Positions 8,130 through 17,679 of a DNA stretch of 64,000 nucleotides are shown one piece after another; the first letter of the stretch is position 1; every line of letters begins with the position of its first letter. Source of the DNA: JALYNX01 sp963724825 (GTDB lineage: Bacteria > Actinomycetota > Acidimicrobiia > Spongiisociales > ZC4RG35). Below the pieces are notes generated by a model, which worked only from the letters and a program-made list of their open reading frames with translations, was not told where the DNA came from and searched no databases. The stretch spans positions 1 through 64,000 of the forward strand of contig CAVRWT010000003.1 in the NCBI GenBank assembly GCA_963724825.1. Direction: 5' to 3'. The translations under genes and the position numbers were made by a program.

Positions 8130-9361
8130 GCCTCCCCGACGGCCACCTGCCCAGAAACTGCCGACTGAACGCACTCACTGAGGCTGCCCATGACCACCTC
8201 AACCCCGATGTTGCCCGGGGCGTAGTAGGCCCATTTGCCGGAGTTGGTCATGACCACGCCAGACAAGTCCTCGATGATCGGCGTGATGTAGGTGCAGGTA
8301 TCGGTGACGAGGGTTGCTCCGAAGTTGGTGATCGGCTCCACGATTCGTCGTGTCGAGGCCTCCTCCAACACGTCGCGGCCGACATTGACATAGAACGGGA
8401 CCTTGCTCCTGGCACCGGCGACCAGGCCGGCCAGAGCCTCCAGCTCCCGTATCGAGATGTGCGGGGTGCCAACGCTCACCGCTGAGAGATCGCCAGTCCC
8501 GACATCGAGCGACGAGCGGGCCGCGTTCAGACGCTCGACATCGACAACCACTGTGCGAAGAGGAGCCTTTCCTCCTGCTGCCTCGGCCATCGTCGCCGCT
8601 TCCGGGGTGACACCAGCCACATGGAACATGGCGACCGCGCCCGACGACGCAGCCGCTGCACCAAGTGCCTTGAGCCGGTCCTCGTCGGCTCGATCGTCGA
8701 GCCCGCTGATCACGGCGACCTCGGTGCCGGCCTCCTGGCCGAGGACATGACCGAGTAGTGGATAGAAGAGCTCCTCGTCGAGGAGTCGATCGGGGACCCG
8801 AACCTCGAGATGGAACGTGGCACGACGGCCCTCGTCCGTGTGCAGGCCGCTGGCGGGCGCCCGTCCGGTGATGGCGCAGCAGATGTCGAGGAAGTCTCCG
8901 TACCGGTTGGTTCGGGCCCCCAGGACACTGTTGGCAAAGACGATGGCGTTCGACTCGCCCCAAGCCACCTGATCGCCGAAGCCGGGCCGGACCGCGAGCT
9001 GATAGGGCGCACAGGTCCAGGTCGGTGAGCATCCCATGGCCACATAGGCGTCCATGAGCTCCCTGGCGGCTCGAGCCTCCTCATCAGGCCCCCGATAGAG
9101 GCCGGGATGGATCAGGTCGATCGACGAGACGTTCAAAGTGGTCGGGACGGCCACCCGGGCCCCCTGATCAGCCAGCTCACGAGCAAAGTCGAGGCCGGCC
9201 ACCCCGTGATAGAGGCAACCATCGATATGGGCGCCGACAATGTCCAGCAACTCCGTCGCTCTGCTTGCCGGCGCCGCCGCGGTGAGCAGCTCCATCGCCA
9301 TCTGTGCTCCGGGACCGGCGTCGCCGTTGAGCATGGCTTGGTCGTTGTCGGAGAGGAACAC
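8123..9361 (-). CDS. Aconitase X catalytic (large) subunit
   Basis: The DUF521/aconitase X catalytic domain of a hydro-lyase with a metal centre, 412 residues. Conserved pieces include the early HIDGCLYHG, CAPYQ, GESNAIVFANSVLGARTNR, the CC of DICCAITGR and DTCTYI near the C-terminus, which supply cysteine ligands. It is translated just before the swivel subunit. No proline racemase or other hydroxyproline gene lies close by; the neighbouring divergent gene is a GMC oxidoreductase, and the upstream gap is only about 44 bases. Confidence 0.88.
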   Translation of the reverse strand: MFLSDNDQAMLNGDAGPGAQMAMELLTAAAPASRATELLDIVGAHIDGCLYHGVAGLDFARELADQGARVAVPTTLNVSSIDLIHPGLYRGPDEEARAARELMDAYVAMGCSPTWTCAPYQLAVRPGFGDQVAWGESNAIVFANSVLGARTNRYGDFLDICCAITGRAPASGLHTDEGRRATFHLEVRVPDRLLDEELFYPLLGHVLGQEAGTEVAVISGLDDRADEDRLKALGAAAASSGAVAMFHVAGVTPEAATMAEAAGGKAPLRTVVVDVERLNAARSSLDVGTGDLSAVSVGTPHISIRELEALAGLVAGARSKVPFYVNVGRDVLEEASTRRIVEPITNFGATLVTDTCTYITPIIEDLSGVVMTNSGKWAYYAPGNIGVEVVMGSLSECVQSAVSGQVAVGEAW

Positions 9362-9405
9362 GTCGGCAAGGTAATGCGACCGGGCCCGGTTGTAGCGTGA
9401 ACTGC

Positions 9406-10999
9406 ATGGCGCAGGTGGTCGACTACATCGTGATCGGAGCCGGGTCGGCGGGATGCGTCATCGCCGAGGGGCTGTCCGCCCGCCATAGCGTCGCCCTTCT
9501 CGAAGCCGGGGGCAGCGACCGAGCTCTCGAAGTTGCGATCCCGGCCGCCTTCTACAAGCTCTTCAAGACCGAGCGTGATTGGGGATACGAAACCGAGCCG
9601 GAGCCAGCCGCGAACTCAAGGCGATTGTTCCTGCCCCGGGGGCGGATGCTGGGCGGCTCCTCGTCGATGAACGCCATGATCTACATGCGAGGGAGGCCTT
9701 CCGACTTCGACGGTTGGGAGCAGAGAGGAGCCATCGGCTGGGCATGGGATGACGTCTTGCCGGTGTTCAAGCGGATGGAGGCCAACAGCCGCGGCGAGTC
9801 CGAGTTCCACGGCTCACGTGGACAGCTGAGAGTCGAGGATCTCCGAAACCCCAATCCATACACCCGGCGTTTCATCGAAGCCGGCCTGCAACACGGGCTC
9901 GCGGCGAACCCTGACTTCAACGGGCCTACTCAGGACGGGGTTGGCATGTTTCAGGTGACCCAGCGGCGGGGCCGCCGATGGAGCGCTGCCGATGCATATC
10001 TGAGGCCCGCCATGCGCCGTCCGACGCTGGAGGTGATCACCGGAGCCACCTGCTCCAGAATCCTGGTCGAGCGGGGTGCGGCTGTAGGTGTCGATTACTT
10101 CAGGGCAGGGCAACTGACATCGCCTCGAGGCTCGGGCCGAGGTCATCGTCAGCGCTGGGGTCTTCGGCTCAGCTCAGCTTCTGCAACTCTCCGGCATCGG
10201 CGATCCGGTTGTGCTCGGAGCGGCCGGGGTGGAGGTCAAGGTCGCCAACCCCCACGTCGGCGCCCATCTCCAGGACCACCCCGTCGCCGGGCTGATCCAG
10301 GAAGCCACCACCGCCGACACACTCGACGATGCCGAGTCGATCACGGAACTGATCCGCTGGCTTCTCATGCGGAGGGGACGTCTCACCTCCAACGTCGCCG
10401 AAGCCGGGGCGTTCGCCCGATCGTCGGAAGAACTGGCCGAGCCCGACCTCCAATTTCATTTCGGCCCGGTCTATTTCGAAGGTCACGGGATGACGCCTTT
10501 CACCGGGCACGCCTTCAGCCTCGGCCCTGTGCTCCTCTCCCCCAGGAGCGAAGGCACCGTTCTCGTCGCGAGCGCCGATCCGTGGCAAGCGCCGCGAATC
10601 GTCGGCAACTACCTCACTGAGCGTGAAGATCTCGATGCCCTGATCCGGGGAGTCGAAATCGCACGTGAAATCGTGTCGATGCCCGCATTCGACGGAGTCC
10701 GGGGTGACGAGATCCTGCCGGGGAGGCGTGTCGCTGACCACGACTCGTTGGAGGACTTTGTGCGGCAGCGCTTCGAGCTCCTCTACCACCCGGTGGGAAC
10801 CTGTCGGATCGGGCCGCCTGATGCCGGTGTGGTCGACGCCGACCTCAAGGTTCATGGGGTCGCCTCCCTGCGGGTTGCGGACGCCTCAGTGATGCCCCGT
10901 ATCGTGAGTGGCAACACCAACGCGACCACGATGATGATCGGCGCCCGCGCCGTCGAGAAGATCGATGGGGATCAGGGCTCGAATTCGAGCGTCAGCTGA
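9406..10999 (+). CDS. GMC family FAD-dependent oxidoreductase (one-base frameshift)
   Basis: A choline-dehydrogenase-like flavoprotein that oxidises an alcohol. The N-terminus has the FAD loop GAGSAGC, then the GMC signature RGRMLGGSSSMNAM; the C-terminus has the active-site HPVGTCRIG and GNTNATTMMIG. The two halves are in different frames: an extra base in CC at about 10123-10124 separates VDYFRAGQLT from EARAEVIVSAG. Corrected length is about 530 residues, normal for the family. ATG at 9406 or GTG at 9397 may be the start. It ends 28 bases inside the convergent rnhB gene. The substrate is unknown. Confidence 0.85.
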
Positions 11000-11676
11000 G
11001 GCTCTGCGCGCTGGATCCGGGTCAACCCGTTCCACATCAGATGATCCATGAACACCCATGAGCGCCGGTGGATGGAGGTAGGTCCCCATGCCTGGAGGGC
11101 CGCCTTGTGGATCGGGCAGGGATATCCCTTGTTGGCCTCGAAGTTGTAACCGGGGAAGTTGACCGCGGTTTCCCTCATGATTCGGTCCCGGCTCACCTTG
11201 GCGAGGATCGATGCCGCTGCGATCGACAACGAGCTGGCATCCCCACGAACTATCCGCTTCGCTCCCCCGACGAAGTCCCAGTTTCCGTCCACGATCACCT
11301 GGTCGGGGGTGACACCGAGGGCATCCAGGGCGCGGCGAGCCGCCAAGCGCTGGGCGTCCGACATCCCCAGCTCGTCACACTCCGCCGGGGTGGCATGCCC
11401 GACGGCCCAAGCGTCACACCAACCGGCGATCCGGTCGAAAAGAGCCTCTCGCTCGTCTTCGTTGAGCATCTTGGAGTCGCGAATCTTGTAGACCCTGGTG
11501 GTGGATGGCACCACCGCGGCCCCGATGGTCAACGGGCCGGCCCAGGAGCCCCGACCGACTTCGTCGACGCCAACCACGATCGGCGCACCCGCCGCCCAGA
11601 GGGATCGCTCCACTTCGAGGCCCGGCGCCTTTCGCTTCAGGCTTGGCCTCAGCTTGGGTGCGGTGACGCTGGTCAT
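10972..11676 (-). CDS. rnhB: Ribonuclease HII
   Basis: Cleaves RNA in RNA-DNA hybrids and removes single ribonucleotides from DNA. The 234-residue protein has the acidic catalytic set in GVDEVGRGSWAGP, the DSK motif, and the DGNWDF and SILAKVSRDR stretches of HII enzymes. ATG at 11676 (MTSVTAP) is preferred; the reading frame stays open far upstream, but that part lies over the antisense of the UPF0301 gene. It carries a 25-residue N-terminal extension before the fold and follows the UPF0301 gene by 28 bases. Confidence 0.93.
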   Translation of the reverse strand: MTSVTAPKLRPSLKRKAPGLEVERSLWAAGAPIVVGVDEVGRGSWAGPLTIGAAVVPSTTRVYKIRDSKMLNEDEREALFDRIAGWCDAWAVGHATPAECDELGMSDAQRLAARRALDALGVTPDQVIVDGNWDFVGGAKRIVRGDASSLSIAAASILAKVSRDRIMRETAVNFPGYNFEANKGYPCPIHKAALQAWGPTSIHRRSWVFMDHLMWNGLTRIQRAEPQLTLEFEP

Positions 11677-11704
11677 CCGTCTTGGAGGGTAGGTCTGCGC
11701 ACCT

Positions 11705-12229
11705 TCAATTGAGCGCCACGTCCTCGGGAAAGGTGGAAACCAGCGAGAGGTAACCGCTTTGGCGGCGGAGAATCCGGGCCCACTGGCCTTCGGGGCGGTC
11801 GAATGGGTCGTCCGGTGATGCTTGTACCAGGTACCACGAACCTTCAGCCAGCTCGGCTTCGAGCTGGCCTGCCCCCCATCCGGCGTACCCGGAGTAGACC
11901 CGAATTCGGGTGGAGTCGGTCGGTGGGATTGTCGACAGGTCGACCAGGGTGACCCCCGGCAGCGCCGTCGCCTCACCGATGCCGCCCGGCCCGAGCGCAA
12001 TCGCCATCTCCGGCTCAACCGGGCCTCCATAAAACAGCCGTTGCGGCTCGTTCTTCCCTGTGACCCACTCGGGGAGGTGGTCGACGACCAGCTCGGGCGT
12101 CGGTCGATTGAGGACGAGACCCACGGTTCCCTCGTCATCGTGTTGCAACATGAAGATGACGGTTCGCCAGAAGTGGGGGTCGATCAGCTGCGGTGTCGCA
12201 ACGAGGAGCTTTCCGGCGTGTGTCTCCAT
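11705..12229 (-). CDS. UPF0301 (YqgE/AlgH) family protein
   Basis: A soluble protein of the YqgE/AlgH family, 174 residues, whose biochemical role is not settled. Typical features are the start GKLLVATPQL, FMLQHDDEGTVGLVLNRPT, FYGGPVE and the SGYAGWGAGQLEAE motif. The start METHAG is taken because the family begins just before this point; an ATG-type start 18 codons upstream is possible. It is probably cotranscribed with rnhB. Confidence 0.85.
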   Translation of the reverse strand: METHAGKLLVATPQLIDPHFWRTVIFMLQHDDEGTVGLVLNRPTPELVVDHLPEWVTGKNEPQRLFYGGPVEPEMAIALGPGGIGEATALPGVTLVDLSTIPPTDSTRIRVYSGYAGWGAGQLEAELAEGSWYLVQASPDDPFDRPEGQWARILRRQSGYLSLVSTFPEDVALN

Positions 12230-12337
12230 CACGGCGCCATCGTGCCATACGTGGAACCGGACCGCGGCACTGATCTCCCGCAACTGGCGATCGGCGGATA
12301 GTCTGTCCGCATCAGGCTCTTATCGGCGTCACGCACG

Positions 12338-12970
12338 GTGCGGCATCTGATGGTGCTGGCAACCGCAACCCTGTTGATTTCGGCCTGCGGCGGCGATTCC
12401 GGCAACGTCGTGACCTACACCGACACCGAGCGTCTCGGCCGGTTCCAAATCCCGGAGGAATGGCACACCTACGAGTTGTCGGAGCTCTCCTCGCTCGACG
12501 ACCTGCCGTTTGACGAGCCGGTCCAGGGCTTCACATTCCCGCCGGTGAGCAGCATCGGCTTCGACGGAGACCCGGTGCGCGACGTCTCTCACCTCAGCCG
12601 GGCCCTGACCGAGTCGGAGTACCCGATCGGATTGATGTCGGTCCGCCAGATCGGCGAGACCGAGAAGGACTTCCTATCCCGCGCCGTTCTCACCCAGTCG
12701 GTTCTCCCCTACTACGACCTGGCAAACAGCCAGGAGCTACAGAAGGAGGACTTCTCATTCGGTGGCGGTTTCGACGGGGTCAGAGTGCTCGTCGCCTTCG
12801 AGGACGAGGCCGGGCAAAACCAGGGGGTGGCATACATGATCACCGTCTCCAACCCCGACGACACCAAGATGTACTCGATGATCGCCGGCTGCAGCCGGGA
12901 ATGCTTCATATCGCACCAGGACACGATTGTGGGAGTTGTTGACTCATGGCTGGTGAACAAGAGAGCCTGA
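12338..12970 (+). CDS. Uncharacterised lipoprotein coupled to the FtsH-like protease
   Basis: A 210-residue secreted protein starting GTG, with a short signal peptide and lipobox LLISAC, so it is probably lipid-anchored outside the membrane. The mature part is acidic, with two late cysteines (GCSRECF) and no family I recognise. Its last 25 bases overlap the start of the FtsH-like gene, which implies translational coupling. A role as substrate adaptor or partner of that protease is an inference from position only. Confidence 0.7.
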   Translation: MRHLMVLATATLLISACGGDSGNVVTYTDTERLGRFQIPEEWHTYELSELSSLDDLPFDEPVQGFTFPPVSSIGFDGDPVRDVSHLSRALTESEYPIGLMSVRQIGETEKDFLSRAVLTQSVLPYYDLANSQELQKEDFSFGGGFDGVRVLVAFEDEAGQNQGVAYMITVSNPDDTKMYSMIAGCSRECFISHQDTIVGVVDSWLVNKRA

Positions 12971-15314
12971 ACACAAGAAAGCGGGACATACGCCAGACCA
13001 GGCGTCGTCTCGACACATGGGACCGGATCAAGTTCCTGATCTTCCTCGCCGTCGTGATGACTGCGATCATCGCCGGCTCGGACGACCTCGGATTCCTGAG
13101 TTTCTGGGACGTGGTCGTCGAGTTCTTCAGCAGCACCACCGGAAAGGTCCTGGGGACCATCTTCCTCCTGGAGTGCCTGCGTCAGATCCATTACTGGTTC
13201 TCGGAGCGCTCCGCGGCCTACAACTCGTTCTGGCAGGACAGCTTCTTTGGGGGCATCCAGCGCTGGATGGAGAGCCACTTCAAGCCGTGGACCCGTTTCC
13301 GGGTCGGCAGATTCTTCCGCTGGGCCCTCTATCTGTTCATCATCGGGCTGCTCGTCGACTACTTCGTCCCCGAAGTCCAGGGCGTGGTCCAGGCGATCGT
13401 CGAGCTCCCCCGTCTGATCGTCGGGGTCCTCCCCTTCGCCTTCCAATTGATGTTCGGCTTCTTCTTCGTCGCCTTCCAGTTCCTGGGCATCTTCTGGCTG
13501 CTGTCCCGGGGCGGGATGGACGTCATCCTCCCCGAGGAGGTCACCACCCGCTTCGATGACGTCTGGGGACAGGACCACGTCCTCGACTTGATCAAGGAGA
13601 ACATCGCCTTTCTCGAGAAGCCCGACGAGATCGAGAAGAAGGGCGGATACATCCCCGGCGGGATCCTGCTCTGGGGGCCTCCCGGCACCGGGAAGACCTT
13701 GATGGCTCAGGCGATTGCCGGCGAGACCGGCCGGCCCTATGTATTCGTGGAGCCGGGCGCCTTCATCAACATGTTCATGGGGATCGGCGTCCTCAAGGTC
13801 AAGAGCCTGTATCGCAAGCTGCGCAAGCTCAGCCTCCGCCACGGCGGCGTGATCGTCTTCTTCGATGAGGCCGACGCCCTTGGATCGAGGACCGGGATGG
13901 GCTCCCCCCAGGGTCAGTTCGGGATGTCAGACGCCGATCTGGGCCTCACCTGCAACGGATTCGGCTTCATGGGCTCCCAGACTCAGGCAGCACTTGTCCA
14001 ATACTGGAGCCAGACCATTCCGGCGGCCGCCGAGGATCAGCCCAAGAAGGGCTGGATCGACCGGATCATGATGGGCGGGATGGCAGGCGGTGGCGGCGGA
14101 ATGGGCACCCTCCAGGCGCTGCTCACCGAGATGAACGGACTCACCAAGCCGCGCGGGATCACCAACAAGTTCCGCAAGATGTTCGGCTTCCGGCCCAAGC
14201 CCCCACCCAAGTACCGGATCCTCCACATCATGGCCACCAACATGCCGAACGCCTTGGACGAGGCAATGTTGCGGCCGGGGCGGATCGACCGCATCTACAA
14301 GGTGGGATACCCATCCAAGGAAGGCCGCAAGCAGACCATCGTCGGCTACCTGGACAAGGTGGACCACCAGCTCACACCCGAGCAGGTAGAACAACTGGCG
14401 GTGATCACCCCCTATTACTCGGGGGCCAGCATCAAGGACCTCATCAACGAGGCTCTGATCATCGCCGTCCGCGCTGGTCGGGAGTCGATCGAGTGGCCGG
14501 ACGTTTGGCGGGCCAAGTCACTCAAGGAGTTGGGACCTCCCGAAGATGTCGACTACATCCAACGGGAGCGTCATGCAGTCGCGGTCCACGAGGCTTGCCA
14601 CGCCGTGACCGCCCACCTTCTGCGCGCCCATCGGCGGATCGACATCGTCTCCATCGAGAAGCGGCCTGGCACCCTGGGGATGGTCAAGAGCATGGGTGAG
14701 GAGGAGCGCTTCCTGGAGTGGAAGTCTGAATACGAGAACGACATCATGGTCTCGCTTGCCTCCCTGGCAGGTGAACGGCTCTTCTTCGACGGAGACAACA
14801 GCTCCGGGGTGTCGTCCGACCTGCAGAACGCCTCGACCGTGGCCGCCTTGATGGAGGGCTCGTGGGGCATGGGTAAGACCATTTCCTCGACGAGCGGGAC
14901 ACGCTCCAACGAGACTGGCGGCCCGGCCAACCCGGTGTCGACCGCCCTGCGAGAGCGGAAGGATCAGATCGAGGAGCGTCTCGCGGTCCTCTATAACAAG
15001 GTTGCCCTATTGCTCGGGGAGCATGAGGACAAGATCCTCGAGCTGGCGGCCGTTCTCGAGGAGAAGAAGCAGATCTCGGGTGAGGAAGTTGCCGAGATCA
15101 TGGGCTCCGATCCCGGATCGCGCACCATGCGCCAGCCCAAGGGCTGGCAGGCCATGTCGGATGAGCTTGCCGGCGTCAGGAGCCGGGAAGCCCTTTCCAA
15201 GGCCGGGAGGAATCCCGAGGCGGCGCCAAGCAACGGCAAGCCCGCCGAAGCCGAGGCCGGGAGCCTGAGCCTGAGCCCGAGCCCGAAGAAGTCGAGGCGG
15301 GTCAGGCGGACTGA
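12946..15314 (+). CDS. Membrane-bound FtsH-like AAA+ ATPase/M41 protease (one-base frameshift near the end)
   Basis: Combines an AAA+ ATPase with a zinc metallopeptidase. The N-terminal 200 residues hold several membrane segments (about 27-45, 57-78, 123-142 and 155-187), more than classical FtsH. Walker A GPPGTGKT is at 244-251, Walker B VFFDEADA at about 304-311, the arginine region MLRPGRIDR follows, and the zinc site HEACH is at 548-552 (HExxH; FtsH usually has HEAGH). Between Walker B and LLTEMNGL there are about 80 residues instead of about 30, including a Gly/Met-rich stretch. A missing base in GGG at 15259-15261 throws off the tail; restoring it gives a Glu-Pro repeat tail (EPEPEPEP) ending in QAD at 15314, total about 789 residues. 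Confidence 0.85.
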
Positions 15315-16558
15315 CCCGACGTCGGGCGCCAGCCCGCGTCACCCACCCTGCCGATCGAGCAATTCTCGGCCAGCAGCCGCAGTTCGCCGTCGGTGTTCAG
15401 GTCATCCATCAACAGCGACCTGTCGCTGACTGCCAGCACGCTGTGCCCGTCTGCGACCGCGTACAGGGGCACACCTTCCAATGCGGAGTCCAACGTCACC
15501 TCCGTGATCTCCCCGGTCACCGCGTTCACTTCCGACACCGTGGTGGCTGACGTGCGAAAGACGGCGGTCTCCTCGTCGAGCCAGCCGATCGGCGAGCCGA
15601 GTGGCAGCAACTCATCCAGGCCTGCGGTCACCCCGTCGGACGTGAGCAGGTCCACACCAGTGAGTGTCGCGGTGTCGAGTTCGATGCCTCCGATCGTGAT
15701 GTAGCTGCCATCCGGAGAAGCCCATGCCGTCACCGGAACCCCAAAGCCTTCGCTGATGGGCTCGATCCATTCGGTGTCCCCCGTCTCAGGGTCGAATCTC
15801 GAGGTGGCCACTGCAACCAATTCGGGCTGATCCGGCACCTCTTGGGTGACGGCCAAGAGGAGGTCGTCGCCGATGGACCCGATGAGGCGCGCCGGAAGCC
15901 AACCGTCGACGACTGGATAATTGATGACCTCGCCACTGATCAGGTCGGTCAGAACCTTGTCCACCCCGGCCCCCAGGCCGTAGACACTCTTGCTCGTCGC
16001 CACCCAGTTGGTCTCGTCGGAGACACCCAGCCCGGTACTCGACCACAGGACCTCCTCTGGCTCGACGCCATAGAGGAAGCCACCTATGGCCACCGCCCGA
16101 GCGGTGTCCACATCCGGAATCTGGTCGTCCGCATCGGTGGGCTCGAGATGTTGATAGGCAGTGCGAATCATCACTCCCATGAACGGTCGTTCCGGATCGT
16201 CGGGGTTCGCTCCGAGGATCATGTCCGCCGTCGTTTCGGTTCCGTCGCGGACTAGCTCGAGATGGATCGAATTGCCGACCGCTTCCTCGGCCAGAGCATC
16301 CCGCAGCTCATCCTGACTGGCGGTCTCGGCGCCGTTTAGGGAAATGATGACGTCGCCGGCCTCGAGTACGCCCTCGGCGCCGGTGTCGTCGAGCACCTCA
16401 GCCACGGAAACGCCTTGTGGTGGGCCCACCAGGAATGAGCAGGCGACGGGCTGCTCGAGGACTTCTCCGACGTCGGGCAAGGTGCCTCGCTCGGGTGGCG
16501 CCGCCATGCACGCACCGACCAGGACGGCCGTCAGGACGATCACAGGGGCTCTGGGCAC
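15302..16558 (-). CDS. PDZ-domain lipoprotein
   Basis: A 418-residue exported protein. The GTG start gives a signal peptide ending in lipobox LVGAC. A PDZ-like domain follows at about residues 35-110 (GVSVAEVLDDTGAEGVLEAGDVII pattern with DEL helix), typical of binding C-terminal peptides. The rest is a beta-rich repeat region resembling a propeller sensor with repeated Asp/Gly/Thr strands. No protease triad is evident. It is convergent with the FtsH-like gene and divergent from adenosine deaminase. Its function is unknown; envelope sensing is inference. Confidence 0.7.
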   Translation of the reverse strand: MPRAPVIVLTAVLVGACMAAPPERGTLPDVGEVLEQPVACSFLVGPPQGVSVAEVLDDTGAEGVLEAGDVIISLNGAETASQDELRDALAEEAVGNSIHLELVRDGTETTADMILGANPDDPERPFMGVMIRTAYQHLEPTDADDQIPDVDTARAVAIGGFLYGVEPEEVLWSSTGLGVSDETNWVATSKSVYGLGAGVDKVLTDLISGEVINYPVVDGWLPARLIGSIGDDLLLAVTQEVPDQPELVAVATSRFDPETGDTEWIEPISEGFGVPVTAWASPDGSYITIGGIELDTATLTGVDLLTSDGVTAGLDELLPLGSPIGWLDEETAVFRTSATTVSEVNAVTGEITEVTLDSALEGVPLYAVADGHSVLAVSDRSLLMDDLNTDGELRLLAENCSIGRVGDAGWRPTSGQSA

Positions 16559-16611
16559 GGCGACAGCGTACCGGTGGCCGGCTTGATATCTCTCGTGACT
16601 AGCGTGACGAA

Positions 16612-17679
16612 ATGCCCCTGCCATCGGTGCTTCTGCACGACCATCTCGATGGCGGACTGCGCCCCAACACGGTCCTGGAACTAGCCGAGCAACATGGCTA
16701 CCGGGATCTCCCGGCGGACAACGCCGACGACCTCGCAGCATGGTTCCACCAGACCGATTCCGGTTCATTGGAGCGCTATCTGGAAGCGTTCACCCACACC
16801 ATCGGGGTCATGCAGCACCCCGAAGCCATCGAGCGGGTCGCATACGAAGCGGCAGTCGACCTGAGTGCCGATGGCGTTGTCTACGCAGAGATCCGCTTTT
16901 GCCCATCCCTGAACACCAGGGAAGGGACCAGCGTCGAACGTGTGATCCAGGCGGCCGCTTCCGGCCTGGCCATGGGCGAGCAGGAGACCGGTCTCAGGTG
17001 GAGCCTGATCATCGACGCCCTCCGTCATTGGGACGACAGTCTCGAGCTAGCCCGGGTCGCTGCGGCGAGCCGTGATCTCGGCGTTGTTGGCTTCGACCTG
17101 GCGGGCCCGGAGGCTGGCTTCCCGCCTGCCGACCATCTGCCCGCCTTCCGTCTAGCGCGAGCCGAGGGCCTGCGGGTGACCATTCACGCCGGTGAGCACG
17201 CTGGAGGGAACGGGGTGGCCTACATGGCTTCGGCGATGGACGTGTGTGGAGCCGAGCGCCTCGGTCATGGCGTCGAGCTGGTCGAAGATTGCTTGGTCGA
17301 AGATGGGGAGATCGTGAAGATGGGCAAGGTCGCCCAGCGGATACGAGAGCGACGGATGCCCCTGGAGATGTGCCCCGCTTCGAATCTGGCCACCAGTGGG
17401 ATGTCGGCCCAAGACCACCCGGTAGGCACCCTCTATCGCGCCGGTTTCAATGTCACACTGAGCACCGACAACCGATTGATGAGTGCCACCTCCATGAGCG
17501 ATGAATTCGACTTCGTCACCAAGCATCACGGGTTCGACGTCACCGACCTCGCCAGGATCACCTGGCACAGCCTGGATGCTGCCTTCTGCTCTTGGGAGAC
17601 CAAGGCCGGTCTGTGGGAGGAGATGATCGCCCCGGGATACGCCGCGGCTGGGGCAGAGGTCGAAAGGGCATGGCAATGA
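16612..17679 (+). CDS. add: Adenosine deaminase
   Basis: Converts adenosine to inosine for purine salvage in the cytoplasm. The 355-residue protein has zinc ligands in HDHLDG (His9, His11), the catalytic HAGE motif, AERLGHG, and the late STDN motif that replaces STDDP in actinobacterial enzymes. It overlaps the next gene, threonine dehydrogenase, by 10 bases. The promoter must lie in the 53-base gap shared with the divergent PDZ lipoprotein gene. Confidence 0.93.
   Translation: MPLPSVLLHDHLDGGLRPNTVLELAEQHGYRDLPADNADDLAAWFHQTDSGSLERYLEAFTHTIGVMQHPEAIERVAYEAAVDLSADGVVYAEIRFCPSLNTREGTSVERVIQAAASGLAMGEQETGLRWSLIIDALRHWDDSLELARVAAASRDLGVVGFDLAGPEAGFPPADHLPAFRLARAEGLRVTIHAGEHAGGNGVAYMASAMDVCGAERLGHGVELVEDCLVEDGEIVKMGKVAQRIRERRMPLEMCPASNLATSGMSAQDHPVGTLYRAGFNVTLSTDNRLMSATSMSDEFDFVTKHHGFDVTDLARITWHSLDAAFCSWETKAGLWEEMIAPGYAAAGAEVERAWQ

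Noticed and set aside
12712..13842. Long acidic minus-strand frame opposite the FtsH-like gene
   Set aside because: It is the shadow of the plus-strand gene, whose motifs are unambiguous.
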